DNA of 64,000 bases. Origin: Novosphingobium sp. SG707 (GTDB taxonomy: Bacteria > Pseudomonadota > Alphaproteobacteria > Sphingomonadales > Sphingomonadaceae). Below the pieces are notes generated by a model. That model had not been told where the DNA came from and searched no databases. It saw only the letters and a program-made list of their open reading frames with translations. A program made the position numbers and the translations under genes. Of the stretch, positions 56,873 through 64,000 are shown piece after piece (positions within the stretch are counted from its first letter, which is position 1; each line of letters opens with the position of its first letter). The stretch lies in the NCBI RefSeq assembly GCF_012275515.1, contig NZ_JAAZQL010000013.1, positions 20,949-84,948 of the forward strand, given 5' to 3'.

Positions 56873-57865
56873 ATGGCCCAGCGCCTTTTGCAACATCGCG
56901 CCGAAGATGGCGCGCGTTCCGTTATTCTGGCCGATGGGGATCAGGCCTGGTTCCTCAATGGGGTTTCCTCGACCCGCGAGCTGGCTTTACGCGCGATTGC
57001 CGCCGGGCGTTCGCTCTCGGCGGAAGCCGAAGCTGCCGGTAAGGGCGCGGCGGTGGATATTGCGGCGGAATTGGCGGGCGGTCGCTTGCTGGCCCCGATC
57101 GACCATGAAGACCCGGCGCATCTGTGGATGACCGGCACGGGCCTCACGCATCTGGGTTCGGCGGAAGGCCGCAACAAGATGCATGCAGCCGCCGCTGCGG
57201 GCGAAAAGCTGACGGATTCGATGCGCATGTTCCTTGAGGGCGTCGAGGGCGGCAAGCCTGAGGCCGGACAGGTCGGCCAGCAGCCCGAATGGTTCTACAA
57301 GGGCGACGGTTCGCAGCTTGTCGGCCCCGGCGCTGATCTGCTCAGCCCCGCCTTTGCGCAGGATGGCGGCGAGGAGCCGGAACTGGCGGGCGTCTATATC
57401 GTCGGCCCCGATGGCACGCCCTTCCGCCTTGGCCTTGCGCTGGCCAATGAATTTTCCGACCATGTGACCGAGCGGCACAATTACCTGTGGCTGGCCCATT
57501 CCAAGCTGCGCGTGGCGGCATTGGGCGCGGAATTGCTGATCGGCGAAGTACCCGAGGACATTCGCGGGACCAGCCGCATTCTGCGTGATGGTGCAACGCT
57601 GTGGGAAAAGCCCTTCCTGTCGGGCGAGGCGAATATGTCGCACAGCATCGGCAATTTGGAACAGCACCATTTCAAATATGGCCTGTTCCGCCGCGCGGGC
57701 GATGTGCATGTGCATTTCTTTGGCACGGCCACGCTGTCCTTCTCGGACGAAGTGCGTACCGCGCCCGGCGATGAGTTTGAAATCAGCGCGGCGCCTTTCG
57801 CACTGCCTCTGCGCAACCGCCTTGCCATCGCGGCGGCCGAAACTGTCTCGGTAAAGGTGCTTTAA
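56873..57865 (+). CDS. FAH-family 2-keto-3-deoxypentonate dehydratase (AraD1/XylX-like)
   Basis: A 330-residue fumarylacetoacetate-hydrolase-fold protein. The metal-binding core is visible in ALANEFSDHVTE near 205 with the HLWMTGTGLTHLGSAEGRN block near 85 and the C-terminal RRAGDVHVHFFGTATLSF. FAH-fold proteins such as Caulobacter XylX and Sulfolobus KdaD dehydrate 2-keto-3-deoxypentonates to 2-oxoglutarate semialdehyde. Its place between the KGSA dehydrogenase and the sugar 1-dehydrogenase assigns the same step here; Azospirillum uses an unrelated DHDPS-fold enzyme. The ATG at 56873 has AAGGAG upstream. Confidence 0.88.
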   Translation: MAQRLLQHRAEDGARSVILADGDQAWFLNGVSSTRELALRAIAAGRSLSAEAEAAGKGAAVDIAAELAGGRLLAPIDHEDPAHLWMTGTGLTHLGSAEGRNKMHAAAAAGEKLTDSMRMFLEGVEGGKPEAGQVGQQPEWFYKGDGSQLVGPGADLLSPAFAQDGGEEPELAGVYIVGPDGTPFRLGLALANEFSDHVTERHNYLWLAHSKLRVAALGAELLIGEVPEDIRGTSRILRDGATLWEKPFLSGEANMSHSIGNLEQHHFKYGLFRRAGDVHVHFFGTATLSFSDEVRTAPGDEFEISAAPFALPLRNRLAIAAAETVSVKVL

Positions 57866-57868
57866 GCC

Positions 57869-58789
57869 ATGGCCATCCGCATCGCCATTGTCGGCGTGGG
57901 CAAGATCGCCCGCGATCAGCATTTGCCCGCCATCGCCGCCAATCCGGCCTATGAATTGGTGGCCACGGTCAGCCGTCATGATCCGCAGCTGTCTGTGCCG
58001 TGGTTTGCCGATCTGGATGGTCTGCTGGCTTCAGGGCTGGCGGTTGATGCGGTGGCCCTCTGCACCCCGCCGCAGGTGCGCTACGCTCTGGCGGTCAAGG
58101 CGTTGCAGCACAAGCTGCATGTCTTCCTGGAAAAGCCGCCCGGTGCGACTTTGGCCGAGGTGGAATCGCTGTGCGCGATGGCCGATGAGGCAGGCGTTAC
58201 GTTGTTTGCCTCGTGGCATTCGCGCTATGCCGCAGGCGTTGAGCCGGCGAAGGCATGGCTGGCCAACCGCGAGATCCGCGATGTGCGGATCATCTGGCGC
58301 GAGGACGTGCGTGTCTGGCATCCGGGGCAGGCGTGGATCTGGCAGGCGGGCGGATTGGGCGTGTTCGATCCGGGCATCAATGCGCTCTCCATCGCCACGC
58401 ATATCCTGCCGCGTCCGTTCTTCCTGACCGATGCCACACTGGAGGTGCCCTCGAACTGTCAGGCGCCGATTGCGGCGGACCTGCGCTTTACCGACAGCGC
58501 GGGGACGCCGATCCACATGGATCTGGATTTCCGCCAGACCGGCCCGCAAAGCTGGGACATCATTGTGGAAACCGACGGCGGTACGCTCAAGCTGGCCAAG
58601 GGCGGCTCGGTGCTGACCCTGCCCGAGGGCGTGCGCGAGGATGAGGACCGGGAATATCCCGAACTCTATGCCCGTTTCGCCGCGCTGGTGGCCGGGAGGC
58701 AGAGCGATGTCGATATCGCCCCGCTGCGCCACGTGGCGGATGCTTTCCTGCGCGGCCATATGCGCGCGGTGGAGCCGTTTATCGAATAA
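57869..58789 (+). CDS. L-arabinose/D-galactose 1-dehydrogenase (Gfo/Idh/MocA family)
   Basis: A 306-residue NAD(P) enzyme. The Rossmann motif IAIVGVGKIARDQHLPAI opens the protein, FLEKPPGATLAEVE holds the EKP catalytic lysine near residue 90, and IWQAGGLGVFDPGINAL near 165 is characteristic of the arabinose/galactose dehydrogenase branch. It oxidises L-arabinose to the 1,4-lactone. Starting three bases after the FAH gene, it closes the operon. The lactonase that should act next is not found in the window. D-galactose is a possible second substrate, in keeping with the GH42 beta-galactosidase. Confidence 0.9.
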   Translation: MAIRIAIVGVGKIARDQHLPAIAANPAYELVATVSRHDPQLSVPWFADLDGLLASGLAVDAVALCTPPQVRYALAVKALQHKLHVFLEKPPGATLAEVESLCAMADEAGVTLFASWHSRYAAGVEPAKAWLANREIRDVRIIWREDVRVWHPGQAWIWQAGGLGVFDPGINALSIATHILPRPFFLTDATLEVPSNCQAPIAADLRFTDSAGTPIHMDLDFRQTGPQSWDIIVETDGGTLKLAKGGSVLTLPEGVREDEDREYPELYARFAALVAGRQSDVDIAPLRHVADAFLRGHMRAVEPFIE

Positions 58790-58840
58790 TCTGTTTGGTC
58801 CTCGCCGTCACACTGGGGTGGGGCGGGGGCCATTCACCCA

Positions 58841-58876
58841 AAGGGGCGCCTTTCCGAGCCGGGAAGGCGCCCTTTT
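58841..58876 (+). terminator. Rho-independent terminator of the arabinose operon
   Basis: AAGGGGCGCCTTTCC and GGGAAGGCGCCCTTTT form a strong stem with one G-T wobble around GAGCC, ending in four T residues, 52 bases after the dehydrogenase stop. Confidence 0.8.
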
Positions 58877-58940
58877 CCATGCCCGCAAGGCGGGAGGGAG
58901 TTCTTGAAGATATAGGGAAAAGTGCGATGACGGGCTCGAA

Positions 58941-58960
58941 TAGATAGGCTTAACTATCTA
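58941..58960. repeat. Inverted repeat TAGATAG-GCTTAA-CTATCTA
   Basis: Seven-base perfect arms in a very AT-rich stretch (58935-59000) between the arabinose terminator and the 3' end of the next gene. Operator or weak terminator; undecided. Confidence 0.4.
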
Positions 58961-59001
58961 TAAAAATGTATAATTTATGTAATTGAAAGTCTGACATACC
59001 C

Positions 59002-60851
59002 TCATTTATACCCCCTTAGAGAAAAGGACGTTGGGTTCGTGTCCGGGGAATGCGAACTTTTATAGGTGGGTTTTGTTAGGTGGTATGATTCATGAGTCGC
59101 ATCCTGATTCCTCGGAGAAGGGGTAAAAGGCGATACCTCGCCCACCGGGTCCAGCGTTTGCGAGACACTGACGGCGATGGCGGTGGTGCCCTGCCGCTCG
59201 GCGCGCACGGGCATGAAACCTGCGGGCAGGCGTGCAAGCCCCTTGGGATTGGCGCGCGCCGGCGCTTTCGTCAGGGCCGGAACGATGGACTGTTCGTGAT
59301 AATCGGGCGCAGTCGCCACCGCTGTTTCGCGCTTGCCAGTCTGCCATCCCGGCGGCAGGGCGGGACGTGGCGGCATGGCGGCCAGCAAGCGGGTCCGCCG
59401 CTCGGCATAATCCGGCACGGTCAGGCTCAGCGCACGCGCCACCTCGGCTTGTTCGGTGGGTGATGGCTCTGAGAAGGCGCTCGCTTCTTCCTCCGGCGCG
59501 TTATAGCCAAGGTGAAGCGCGGTCTGGCACAAGCCCGGAAATTGGTCTGGCGAGAAAACGCGGCATGTCAGTTGGGCTCCTGCGAATTGACCGTCGGGAG
59601 AGCGCTCGCCCGCCATGAATTCCGCAATGAGGTATGGGTCTTCGCCCTTGTGGTTCAGCGCGGCGTCGATCAGCAACAACCGGGCCAATGCGCCTTCCTT
59701 GGGCATCGTATTTGGCTTTATGCCGCAGTTTTCGGGCTTGGCGTCTGCTTTTGCCATCAGGCAATCAAACTGTGCCCGCAGCGCGGCCAGATCAACCAGA
59801 CCGTCCAGCATCCTGTGCGTATCCTGCGCGCGATCCGCCATCAGATAGGCCTCGGCCAGATCGAGCCGCAAAGCCCCCGTATCGCTTGCAAACGGGTCAG
59901 TTGGCTTGGGTTTGGGCTGGGGTTTCGGTGTGGTGACCGCCACCTCCTTGCCATTGGCATCGATAGCCGCTTCTGCGATGACCTCCGCTGAGGCGTCATC
60001 TTCGCCAAAGTTCACCTCGATGCCGCCGATTGTCGCCTGATTGGCCAAAACCGCGGTGAGAGACAGCACCCTTTCCCGCACTGTTGGGCCCATCGCGTCC
60101 AACCAGGCCAGCGCTTCTTGATCAAGGCCATGGTGCAACAGGGTGGACAGGGCTTTGCGCAGGAAGCGGATCGAAAAGTCATCGCGCTGCCCCGCCTCGA
60201 TGCGTTCCAAAGCTGCGGGGCTGGCCAGCCAGTCATACAGGGCCATCTTGTCTGCCCCGTCGATATCGCCCGATTGCGCCCAGCGGATCAGTACCGGAAT
60301 GGCCGCCGGCGCCGCCAGCGCGGCCGCATGGGCATAGGCCGACTTGCCGCCAATGATCGGCGCGACAAGTGTGGCCAAACGTGCCTTGTCGGGCGCCGCG
60401 CCGACCAGCGCGTCGACATCGCTTCCCTGTTCATCGCCGATGGCATCGATAACTTCGGCGAGCAGCAAAGTGCCCAGTTCGTGCCCTTGCACCTGCGGAG
60501 CCAAGGCTAGCACGTGCTTGCGCAAGGCAGGCTTGTTGCCATCGACGGCGCGGTCATATTGGTGCTGTTGTACGAAAATGCGCAGGGCAATGATCTGCTC
60601 CAGCAAGGGCGCCGAAAGGCCGGTTTGCGCCGCCATCATCTGAGCCGTCTGCGGGATGGAATTGGATCGCAAGTGCCGCATCACAGCGCGGTCGAAAGGC
60701 TCAGTCTGCGCCGCCCAACCATAGCCGCGCGACGGGTTGGTCGCTTTGGCGTACTGCGCCACATCCCTGGCGGTGGGGGTGAAGGTCTGGGCCAGCGCGG
60801 GCTGGCGTATAGAGACAAGGTGGCGCAAGCCAGCAACCACGCGCTTTTCAT
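59002..60851 (-). CDS. Unrecognised secreted helical protein, frameshift in the signal peptide
   Basis: I do not recognise this family. About 600 residues are open in one frame: a mainly helical, Ala/Leu-rich protein with TPR-like pairs (about 60-320), a low-complexity KPQPKPKPTDPF linker near 320 and a Pro/Ser-rich tail. The best start, ATG 60851 after GGGGAG, reads MKSAWLLACATLSLYASP, a clear signal peptide, but in another frame; the main frame joins with PALAQTFTPT, a perfect cleavage region. One missing G near 60796-60800 (CCGCG for CCGGCG) would reconcile both. It may be a real mutation or a sequencing error. If intact, the product is exported. Confidence 0.7.
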
Positions 60852-61081
60852 ATCGTCTCCCCACCCAAATTAAGGATAGCTTCCGCAAAAAAGCGATATT
60901 TGCAATAAGAAAACTTCAGGCAGCATTCCCAAGCAGTTTCGTTGCAATCGTCGCAATCAACTTAAGGTGAATACTGTGAGAGCTTGGACGTGATCGCCCT
61001 AAACGAATGGCCGCTTCCGGCGTGTTGTTTGGCCATGTAAACGACAGCTTGTGGGGCGTAACCAGAATGAAATTGTAGTCG
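60852..61081. other. Gap between the secreted protein and the AraC-type regulator, AT-rich
   Basis: It has 230 bases of lower GC. A 65-codon minus-strand frame (61113-60916, MSLSAGDPHL start) crosses it but has no recognisable match and no clear ribosome site. A promoter for the secreted protein is expected near 60870-60910. Nothing else was seen. Confidence 0.4.
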
Positions 61082-62089
61082 TCAAGATGTGGATCCCCCG
61101 CTGACAATGACATTGCCCGCCCTCGCGCCGGGTCGCGAACCGAAAGTGTTGCGATACGCTCTGGGCGACAGGCCCGTTGCAGCCCGGAATTGTTGACGGA
61201 AGTTGGCTGCGGTGCCGAAGCCCGCACGTTCGGCTACAGCTTCGATGGACAGATGCGTCTCCTCGATCAGCATGCGGGCATAAGCCACGCGCTGCTGTTG
61301 AAGCCATGCGCCCGGCGTCAGGCCCGTCGCGCCCAACAGATGGCGGTGCAGACTGCGGGAGCTGAGATGAGTCTCCGCCGCCATGCGCTCCACACTCCAG
61401 TTCTCGCCGGGCTTTGCCTGAATGGCTGTGAGCAATCCGGATAGACGGTGACCGGAGGGCGGCGGCAGGGCTCGCTCGATAAATTGGGCCTGCCCGCCGT
61501 CGCGATGCGGTGCCACCACCAGGCGGCGCGCCACGCTGTTGGCGGCGTTCCGGCCGAAATCCTTGCGCACCACATGAAGGCACAGGTCCAGTCCCGCAGC
61601 ACTGCCTGCCGAGGTCAGAATATCGCCCTCATCGACATAGAGCACGTCGGGTTCGATCACTGTTTTACCGGCCTGATCGGCAAGGCTTGCCAAATGGCGC
61701 CAATGGGTGGTGGCTCGCCGCCCATCGAGCAGTCCGGCTTGCGCCAGCACAAAGGCTCCGGCGCAGATCGCCACAAGTCTTGCGCCGCGCCCATGGGCCC
61801 GTCGCAATGCTTCGAGCAGAGCGGCAGGAGCCGGTTCACGCGGGCCACGCCATCCGGGAATGACGATCGTATGGGCCTGATCCAGCAGGTCCAGATCGCC
61901 GTCGGGCATAACCTGCACACCGCCTGCGCCGCGCAAGGGGTCGGGCTCGGCGGCGGCGGTAAGGCAGCGATACCAGTCATTTCCCATCTCCGGGCGCGGC
62001 AGGCCAAAGACTTCAAAAGCGCAGCCGAATTCAAAGGTGCAGAGTCCATCATAGGCGAGGATGACGACCAGAGGCTTGGCGTTTGGCAT
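61082..62089 (-). CDS. GlxA/FtrA-type transcriptional regulator (DJ-1/PfpI + AraC)
   Basis: About 335 residues in two domains. The N-terminal DJ-1/PfpI amidase-like domain has VVILAYDGLCTFEFGCAFEV, the nucleophile-elbow region LVAICAGAFVLAQAG near 110, and LTSAGSAAGLDLCLHVVR. The C-terminal AraC domain has two helix-turn-helix units, MAAETHLSSRSLHRHL and IEAVAERAGFGTAANFRQQFR. FtrA-like proteins fit this layout best. They usually activate adjacent genes, and here the divergent glutathione S-transferase is the clear candidate. The start could also be ATG 62110. Confidence 0.92.
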   Translation of the reverse strand: MPNAKPLVVILAYDGLCTFEFGCAFEVFGLPRPEMGNDWYRCLTAAAEPDPLRGAGGVQVMPDGDLDLLDQAHTIVIPGWRGPREPAPAALLEALRRAHGRGARLVAICAGAFVLAQAGLLDGRRATTHWRHLASLADQAGKTVIEPDVLYVDEGDILTSAGSAAGLDLCLHVVRKDFGRNAANSVARRLVVAPHRDGGQAQFIERALPPPSGHRLSGLLTAIQAKPGENWSVERMAAETHLSSRSLHRHLLGATGLTPGAWLQQQRVAYARMLIEETHLSIEAVAERAGFGTAANFRQQFRAATGLSPRAYRNTFGSRPGARAGNVIVSGGSTS

Positions 62090-62199
62090 GATACTTTCGA
62101 TACTTGTCATACCTGCCAATGGCAACGATCCGGGTGGTGCTTTATCCCTCCCTTTAACGGATTTCGGCCGGTTGCGGCGGCCGGGTCAAGGAGGACAAG

Positions 62200-62808
62200 A
62201 TGAAACTGATCGGAATGCTGGATTCGCCCTATGTACGCAGGGTTGCCATTTCGCTCCGCCTGTTGGGTCTGGATTTCGAGCATCAGACGCTGTCGGTGTT
62301 TTCCACTTTCGATGCCTTTGCCGCGATCAATCCGGTGGTCAAGGCGCCTACGCTGGTGACCGACGATGGGATCGTGCTGATGGACTCCGGCCTCATCCTC
62401 GAACACGTCGAGCGGCTTGCAGGATGCAGCCTGTCCCCCGCCGATCCGGCGGCTCATGCGCTGTCCCAACGGATCATCGGCCTGGCGCTGGCGGTCTGCG
62501 ATAAGGCGGTGCAGATTGTCTATGAACACAATCTGCGGCCCGAGGAGAAGCGCCATCAAGTCTGGCTCAATCGTATCCATGGGCAATTGGCGCAGGCGCT
62601 CCATCTTCTTGAACAGGAGGTCAGCCGCGCTCAGCCGTGGTGCTTTGGCGACCATCCGCTTCAGGCCGACATCACCACTGCGGTGGCCTGGCGCTTCACC
62701 AGAGAAATGGTGCCCGAGGCAGTTGAGGGGCAGGCGCTGCTATCCTTGTCACGCCTTTCACGGATAGCAGAGGAGAGCGCTGCCTTTCTAGCTTTCCCCT
62801 TCAATTAG
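62200..62808 (+). CDS. Glutathione S-transferase
   Basis: A 202-residue protein. The N-terminal thioredoxin fold has the GSH-site MLDSPYVRRVAISLRLLG (Ser9 or Tyr11 as active residue), KAPTLVTDDG with the cis-Pro near 52, and DSGLILEHVE near 68. The C-terminal all-helical domain with WCFGDHPLQADITTAVAWRF carries the N-capping block. It conjugates glutathione to electrophiles or protects against them. It is divergent from the FtrA-type regulator (110-base gap), and the IS element begins shortly after its stop. Confidence 0.92.
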   Translation: MKLIGMLDSPYVRRVAISLRLLGLDFEHQTLSVFSTFDAFAAINPVVKAPTLVTDDGIVLMDSGLILEHVERLAGCSLSPADPAAHALSQRIIGLALAVCDKAVQIVYEHNLRPEEKRHQVWLNRIHGQLAQALHLLEQEVSRAQPWCFGDHPLQADITTAVAWRFTREMVPEAVEGQALLSLSRLSRIAEESAAFLAFPFN

Positions 62809-63115
62809 GGGAAACGGCTGGGTGGGCGAAACCTCCTGAACAAACGGCGTCTGTGGATGGCTCCCGCGTTGCAAGCACTTTTTTGAAAATCTGACGGTCG
62901 GTCGGGTGCAGTCGTCTGTCCGGCCTGTTTGTGCAGTCGTTTCGGACCGCTGGCCCTGATGGGGTCCGCGAACAGGGTTCCGATCGGGTTTGCAGGCTGT
63001 TACGCCTTTGCCGTTCGATGGATTGTCCCTGCTCCCGGTCTGACCGGTTTCGCCATCATTTCTCTTTGCGCTCACAACTCCGTTTGGCTGGTGTGGTTCT
63101 CAGCCATATTCCATT
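62809..63115. other. Non-coding 307 bases between the GST and the transposase
   Basis: It contains the presumed IS end and its non-coding 3' region. In the IS1111 subgroup this is the part that encodes the bridge RNA; that subgroup assignment is not proven here. No gene is visible. Confidence 0.5.
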
Positions 63116-64000
63116 TTATGCGGCCAGTATTGGTGCGTGTCCTGCCTGATAGGTCTGGCCGCGCGCCATGACGGCCCAAACGATCCGCGCCATTTTGTTG
63201 GCCATCGCTACACTGGCCACTCTGGCCGGCTTCCTTGCCAGCAGGGCGACGATGCGTGGGTCAACTGCTTCAGGTTTGGTCTTGGCGCGACGGATTATCG
63301 AGGTCGCCCCGATGACAAGCAACTGCCGCAGATATTTGTCGCCCATCTTGGTGATGCGCCCCAGGCGTTCTTTGCCGCCACTCGATTTTTGGCGCGGGGT
63401 CAGGCCAAGCCATGCGGCAAATTGCCGACCGGAGCTGAATTGGTGAGGATCTGCGACCGATGCTGCCAGCGCTGTTGCGCCGATCGGGCCAATGCCCGGG
63501 ATCGTGGCAAGGCGACGGGCAACCTCATCGCTGCGTTGGAGGGCATCGAGACGCAGGTCGAGCTGGCGAAGCTGGGCATGGAGATCAAGCGCAAGCCCAC
63601 ACAGCATACCGACCACGTGTGCAGCTTGTGGTGGTAGATCAACCCCAGCCTCTCCGTCGACGACTTGGCGCGCCATCTGCAGTGCCCGGTCCAGCCCGAC
63701 CGGGATCGTGATACCGAACTCGGCAAGCTGGCTGCGCATCATGTTGACCAACTGCGTACGCTGCCCGATCAGCAGGTGGCGTACCCGGTGCAGCGATAGT
63801 GATGCCTGCTGCTCGCGTGACTTGATGGCCACGAACCGCATTGTCGGGCGCGTCACCGCCTCGCAGATCGCCTCGGCATCATTGGCATCATTCTTACCCC
63901 GCTTTACTAATCGCGAGGTGCCCATAATGCGGAGGAGCGTTGCCTGATTGGCGGATTTCCGCCGTTCTCGGATCTTCTTGCTTTGCATTATTCTGAGCCG
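62850..64000 (-). mobile_element. IS110-family insertion sequence, right-hand part in window
   Basis: The element includes the transposase gene (63116 to beyond 64000) and a non-coding 3' end of roughly 260 bases. The outer boundary is estimated near 62850, where GTCTGTGGATGGCTCC resembles IS110 ends known to me; no terminal inverted repeat is expected for this family. GTGCAGTCGT occurs twice (62906 and 62931). The left end is outside the window. Confidence 0.65.
63116..64000 (-). CDS. IS110-family transposase (partial at right edge)
   Basis: At least 294 codons are open to the window end. The end of the DEDD domain is seen as LVKRGKNDANDAEAICEAV, holding the last acidic pair. The C-terminal Transposase_20 domain shows RLATIPGIGPIGATALAAS, AAWLGLTPRQKSSGGKERLG with the conserved Ser-Gly-Gly, and MGDKYLRQLLVIGA. 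The N-terminal part of the DEDD domain is outside. The stretch MQSKKIRERRKSANQATLL just before it looks unlike usual IS110 proteins, so a change or frameshift near 63930-63990 is possible. The enzyme is a DEDD/serine recombinase guided by RNA in the family members studied. Confidence 0.85.
   Translation of the reverse strand, partial: RLRIMQSKKIRERRKSANQATLLRIMGTSRLVKRGKNDANDAEAICEAVTRPTMRFVAIKSREQQASLSLHRVRHLLIGQRTQLVNMMRSQLAEFGITIPVGLDRALQMARQVVDGEAGVDLPPQAAHVVGMLCGLALDLHAQLRQLDLRLDALQRSDEVARRLATIPGIGPIGATALAASVADPHQFSSGRQFAAWLGLTPRQKSSGGKERLGRITKMGDKYLRQLLVIGATSIIRRAKTKPEAVDPRIVALLARKPARVASVAMANKMARIVWAVMARGQTYQAGHAPILAA

Noticed and set aside
60916..61113. A 65-codon minus-strand frame between the regulator and the secreted protein
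   Set aside because: It overlaps the regulator's 3' end, lacks a ribosome site and shows no recognisable feature; recorded only as part of the gap.
62788..63075. 95-codon minus-strand frame downstream of the transposase
   Set aside because: It runs through the IS non-coding end and the GST stop region and has no family-like sequence.
1..64000. CRISPR arrays, tRNA or rRNA genes
   Set aside because: No regularly spaced repeats, cloverleaf-like sequence or ribosomal RNA segments were found on reading both strands.

Overview
The window reads as a piece of chromosome (or large replicon) from an alphaproteobacterial sphingomonad, most likely Novosphingobium or a close relative. This rests on the high GC content, the dense same-strand operons, the two TonB-dependent receptors with typical sphingomonad plug regions, and the mix of acyl-CoA catabolism with plant-polysaccharide use. 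No 16S or ribosomal marker is present, so the genus is an inference. No tRNA, rRNA or CRISPR array was seen.

Region 1 (1-36.6 kb) is a catabolic island for a lipid-, terpenoid- or sterol-like substrate handled as CoA esters. On the minus strand lie three operons. The first (2383 to beyond 1) holds a 4-hydroxyacyl-CoA kinase-like phosphotransferase, an SDR and an ACAD11/LvaC-type acyl-CoA dehydrogenase. The second (14578-10022) holds a CaiB CoA-transferase, an HSD10-type SDR, an enoyl-CoA hydratase and a methylsuccinyl-CoA-dehydrogenase-like enzyme. The third (23543-15766) holds a pair of probably heteromeric acyl-CoA dehydrogenases, a zinc-free MDR reductase, a CaiB transferase, a FAS1/MaoC-type hydratase, another acyl-CoA dehydrogenase and a thiolase. 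On the plus strand are a TetR regulator followed by a complete F420 cofactor operon (fbiC, npdG, cofE, cofD, cofC), a thiolase, an EamA exporter, an enoyl-CoA hydratase, an MFS transporter, a TonB receptor and a citramalyl/malyl-CoA-lyase-like protein. The island ends with an aldehyde dehydrogenase, a second TetR, a periplasmic formylglycine sulfatase, and a P450 with two different ferredoxins and its own TetR. A plausible order is outer-membrane uptake, desulfation, P450 hydroxylation, CoA activation and beta-oxidation-like shortening.

The most unusual item is the F420 operon. It is complete for F420-0 and glutamylated F420 plus an NADPH:F420 oxidoreductase, it sits in the middle of the acyl-CoA genes, and no recognisable F420-consuming enzyme (luciferase-like or FDOR family) occurs in the window. 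A short element, GTGCAAAAT or close variants, recurs in the non-coding gaps of this island and may mark a regulon.

Region 2 (37.3-58.8 kb) is an arabinose-polysaccharide locus: a TonB receptor, glycoside hydrolases of families GH3, GH51, GH30 and GH42, a DUF1593 protein, a FadR-type GntR regulator, a FucP-type sugar importer, a secreted aldose epimerase, and an oxidative, non-phosphorylating L-arabinose route (1-dehydrogenase, pentonate dehydratase, FAH-family 2-keto-3-deoxypentonate dehydratase, 2-oxoglutarate semialdehyde dehydrogenase). The lactonase of this route is not in the window.

Region 3 (58.8-64 kb) is mixed: an unrecognised secreted helical protein whose signal peptide is split by an apparent one-base frameshift, a GlxA/FtrA-type AraC regulator divergent from a glutathione S-transferase, and an IS110-family element running off the right edge of the window.
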